From positions 1,674,001 to 1,738,000 of the forward strand of contig CP012818.1 of the NCBI GenBank assembly GCA_001936135.1: 64,000 nucleotides of DNA. The letters run 5' to 3'. Both the position numbers and the translations under genes were made by a program. This DNA comes from Saccharomycopsis fibuligera x Saccharomycopsis cf. fibuligera (taxonomy: Eukaryota > Ascomycota > Saccharomycetes > Ascoideales > Saccharomycopsidaceae). Each line of letters opens with the position of its first letter. Position 1 is the stretch's first letter. The notes beneath the pieces are model-generated. The model made no database searches. It saw only the letters and a list, made by a program, of their open reading frames with translations, and was not told where the DNA came from. This document shows, in pieces, positions 62,721 through 64,000 of the stretch.

Positions 62721-63250
62721 TCACAAGTACTTTTTTGCCAAAGCTTTGACCTTTAAATCAAAACTAGGACTTTTAATTACGTTATTGACATTGTAAAAAG
62801 GATTTAATAGCGTCTTTGCATACAAGTCGTTAATTTCAAAGAAAAATTGTCTAATCGATTCTTCATTTTTCAATTCATGCAACAACAAGATTTTAACGTT
62901 AGATGGCGTCACATAAGCACTAACAAAGTATCCGTAAAAATTGTCAATAACTTTCAAGTACATTGAGTTTTTAATCCATTGGAGATCCTCGACTAAATCC
63001 AAAGACGAATGTATTATAAATGGATTCAATTCTTTCATTTCTGGGGTAAACTAAACAAGATAGAAAGGTTGTTGTTAGTATTATGTATATCATAGAACAA
63101 AACTTTGGCGATGCACTGCTTTTGCAAGAAAAGATAAACGGATCATATACATACTTTGGAAGAACCATCGCCGCCTTGTCTATATGTTCCAAACTCTGCT
63201 TCGTATATTGGGTTGTCGCTTGTTCCTATCAAAGCCAAATAGTAAGACAT
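62721..63250 (-). CDS. TRS20: TRAPP subunit Trs20/sedlin (2 exons)
   Basis: Exon 1 is 63250-63155 and exon 2 is 63050-62721, giving 141 aa. The 104-nt intron has a GTATGT donor, TACTAAC and a GTTTAG acceptor. The spliced protein starts MSYYLALIGTSDNPIYEAEF, and the join reads GGDGSSK-FTPEMKELNPFI. IIHSSLDLVEDLQWI and the longin-fold end FNDLYAKTLLNPFY-like segment are characteristic of sedlin. Trs20 is a core TRAPP subunit for ER-to-Golgi and Golgi tethering and Rab activation. It is shorter than S. cerevisiae Trs20 (175 aa) and close to mammalian TRAPPC2 (140 aa). Confidence 0.93.
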
Positions 63251-63752
63251 GTTAAGAGATTAACTAGTTTTGTGTTATTATTTCTAGTTTGAGTAACGCA
63301 CTTGTTGTGTCTAATTAAAATACCTGATGCAGAAATGGTAAACAATATAACTGTAAATGTAATGAAAGTTACAAAGATAAAGCCTTGCCCTATATCATAG
63401 GCGCTTGGAGTTAATTGATGCTCTCATTGACGCCCAGAGTTCGTTATAACGTTGTTCTTAACAAAACTGCTCTTGAAATTTACCCGTTTGCTGGTCTCAA
63501 GCATCCGCTATACTGGCACCACATTTTATTTATAGTGTGCGTAATGCTCCCGCTACAAGAGTTTCAAACTGTTTTGAGTTAACATATTTTTTTTTTGGGA
63601 TAATTAAATGACAGGGCTTAAAAGGTTAAAAACATGATATTTAATATGATAAACAACGAAAAAGAAACAAGAAATGATTAAGTAAAAGTCTAAATGGTAA
63701 ATAACAGAAAAAATTAAAAAAAAAAAAGGAAACGAAGAAAACTGATGAATGA
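63251..63752. other. TRS20 promoter and 3' flank of next gene
   Basis: These 500 bp have no supported gene. Near 63713-63731 an A-rich run precedes the partial ORF's 3' end. Confidence 0.5.
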
Positions 63753-64000
63753 TTACCAGAATATCCATTTTATAATCTTCCATGTAATTACAACAATCTT
63801 GAAAATGACCTTGAAAAAACTAATAACACACCAAATGAAATATAAAAATCCAATAATAGAGTATTCAATCAACGTAAATGCAGCTTTGTTTAACGCAAAC
63901 TCATTTTTGTTAATAATCATTAGTGTGCTATTCGTATGAGACAATTTGTCATTGATGTTTTTTAGATTGATAGATAATCTCGTATTAATGATAGAGATTA
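63753..64000 (-). CDS. C-terminal end of a membrane protein, partial at right edge
   Basis: The frame ending at 63753 stays open to the window edge, so its start is probably outside. The visible 82 or so residues contain LKNINDKLSHTNSTLMIIN, then a hydrophobic C-terminus of about 40 residues (FTLIEYSIIGFLYFIWCVIS, FKVIFKIVVITWKIIKWIF). This would suit a tail-anchored or terminal membrane segment. I cannot name a family, and an internal intron cannot be excluded. Confidence 0.4.
   Translation of the reverse strand, partial: ISIINTRLSINLKNINDKLSHTNSTLMIINKNEFALNKAAFTLIEYSIIGFLYFIWCVISFFKVIFKIVVITWKIIKWIFW

Overview
This 64 kb window is nuclear DNA from a budding yeast (Saccharomycotina). Genes are compact, intergenic DNA is AT-rich with long poly(A)/poly(T) runs, and introns are short with GTATGT- or GTAAGT-type donors and TACTAAC-like branch points. 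The recognisable proteins are ascomycete-yeast orthologs. CTG codons are nearly absent from the conserved genes I checked by eye (CDH1, DOA1, RBK1), and several proteins carry long Q/N/S-rich insertions. This suggests the CTG-Ser clade (Candida/Lodderomyces group), but I could not find a decisive conserved position, so every Leu read from CTG may really be Ser.

Layout, left to right. 0-8 kb: two same-strand zinc-cluster transcription factors, the first cut by the left edge and the second Hap1-like. 8-12.3 kb: a small spliced membrane protein, a decayed PUS4 copy, and intact PUS4. 12.7-24 kb: a minus-strand block of MID1 (calcium channel subunit), a YPK3-type AGC kinase, VPS52 (GARP tethering complex) and DOA1 (Cdc48 cofactor). 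24-30 kb: a spliced Pet20-domain mitochondrial gene, FUB1 (PI31-like proteasome regulator) and a spliced gene of unknown function. 30-35 kb: ARP10 (dynactin) divergent from RAD17 (9-1-1 checkpoint clamp), then TVP15, a six-exon gene with a 7-nt microexon. 35-44 kb: BMH1 (14-3-3), a GC-rich gene-free island, UBC13, RAI1, CEX1 and RBK1, all on the minus strand. 45-50 kb: a four-helix membrane protein, a secreted glycoprotein and CDH1. 50-53 kb: a gene-free stretch of about 3 kb. 53-64 kb: a membrane-anchored coiled-coil protein, a spliced GH63-like glycosidase, DSN1 (kinetochore), TRS20 (TRAPP), and a partial ORF running off the right edge.

There is no single operon-like system; this is an ordinary euchromatic yeast segment. 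Themes recur: membrane traffic (VPS52, TVP15, TRS20, CEX1, ARP10), cell cycle and chromosomes (CDH1, DSN1, RAD17, UBC13, BMH1), and protein turnover (DOA1, FUB1). The most unusual things are the TVP15 microexon, the high intron load (8 spliced genes, 12 introns by my reconstruction), the tandem PUS4 gene/pseudogene pair, and the structured GC-rich island upstream of BMH1. I found no tRNA, rRNA, CRISPR array or intact transposon.
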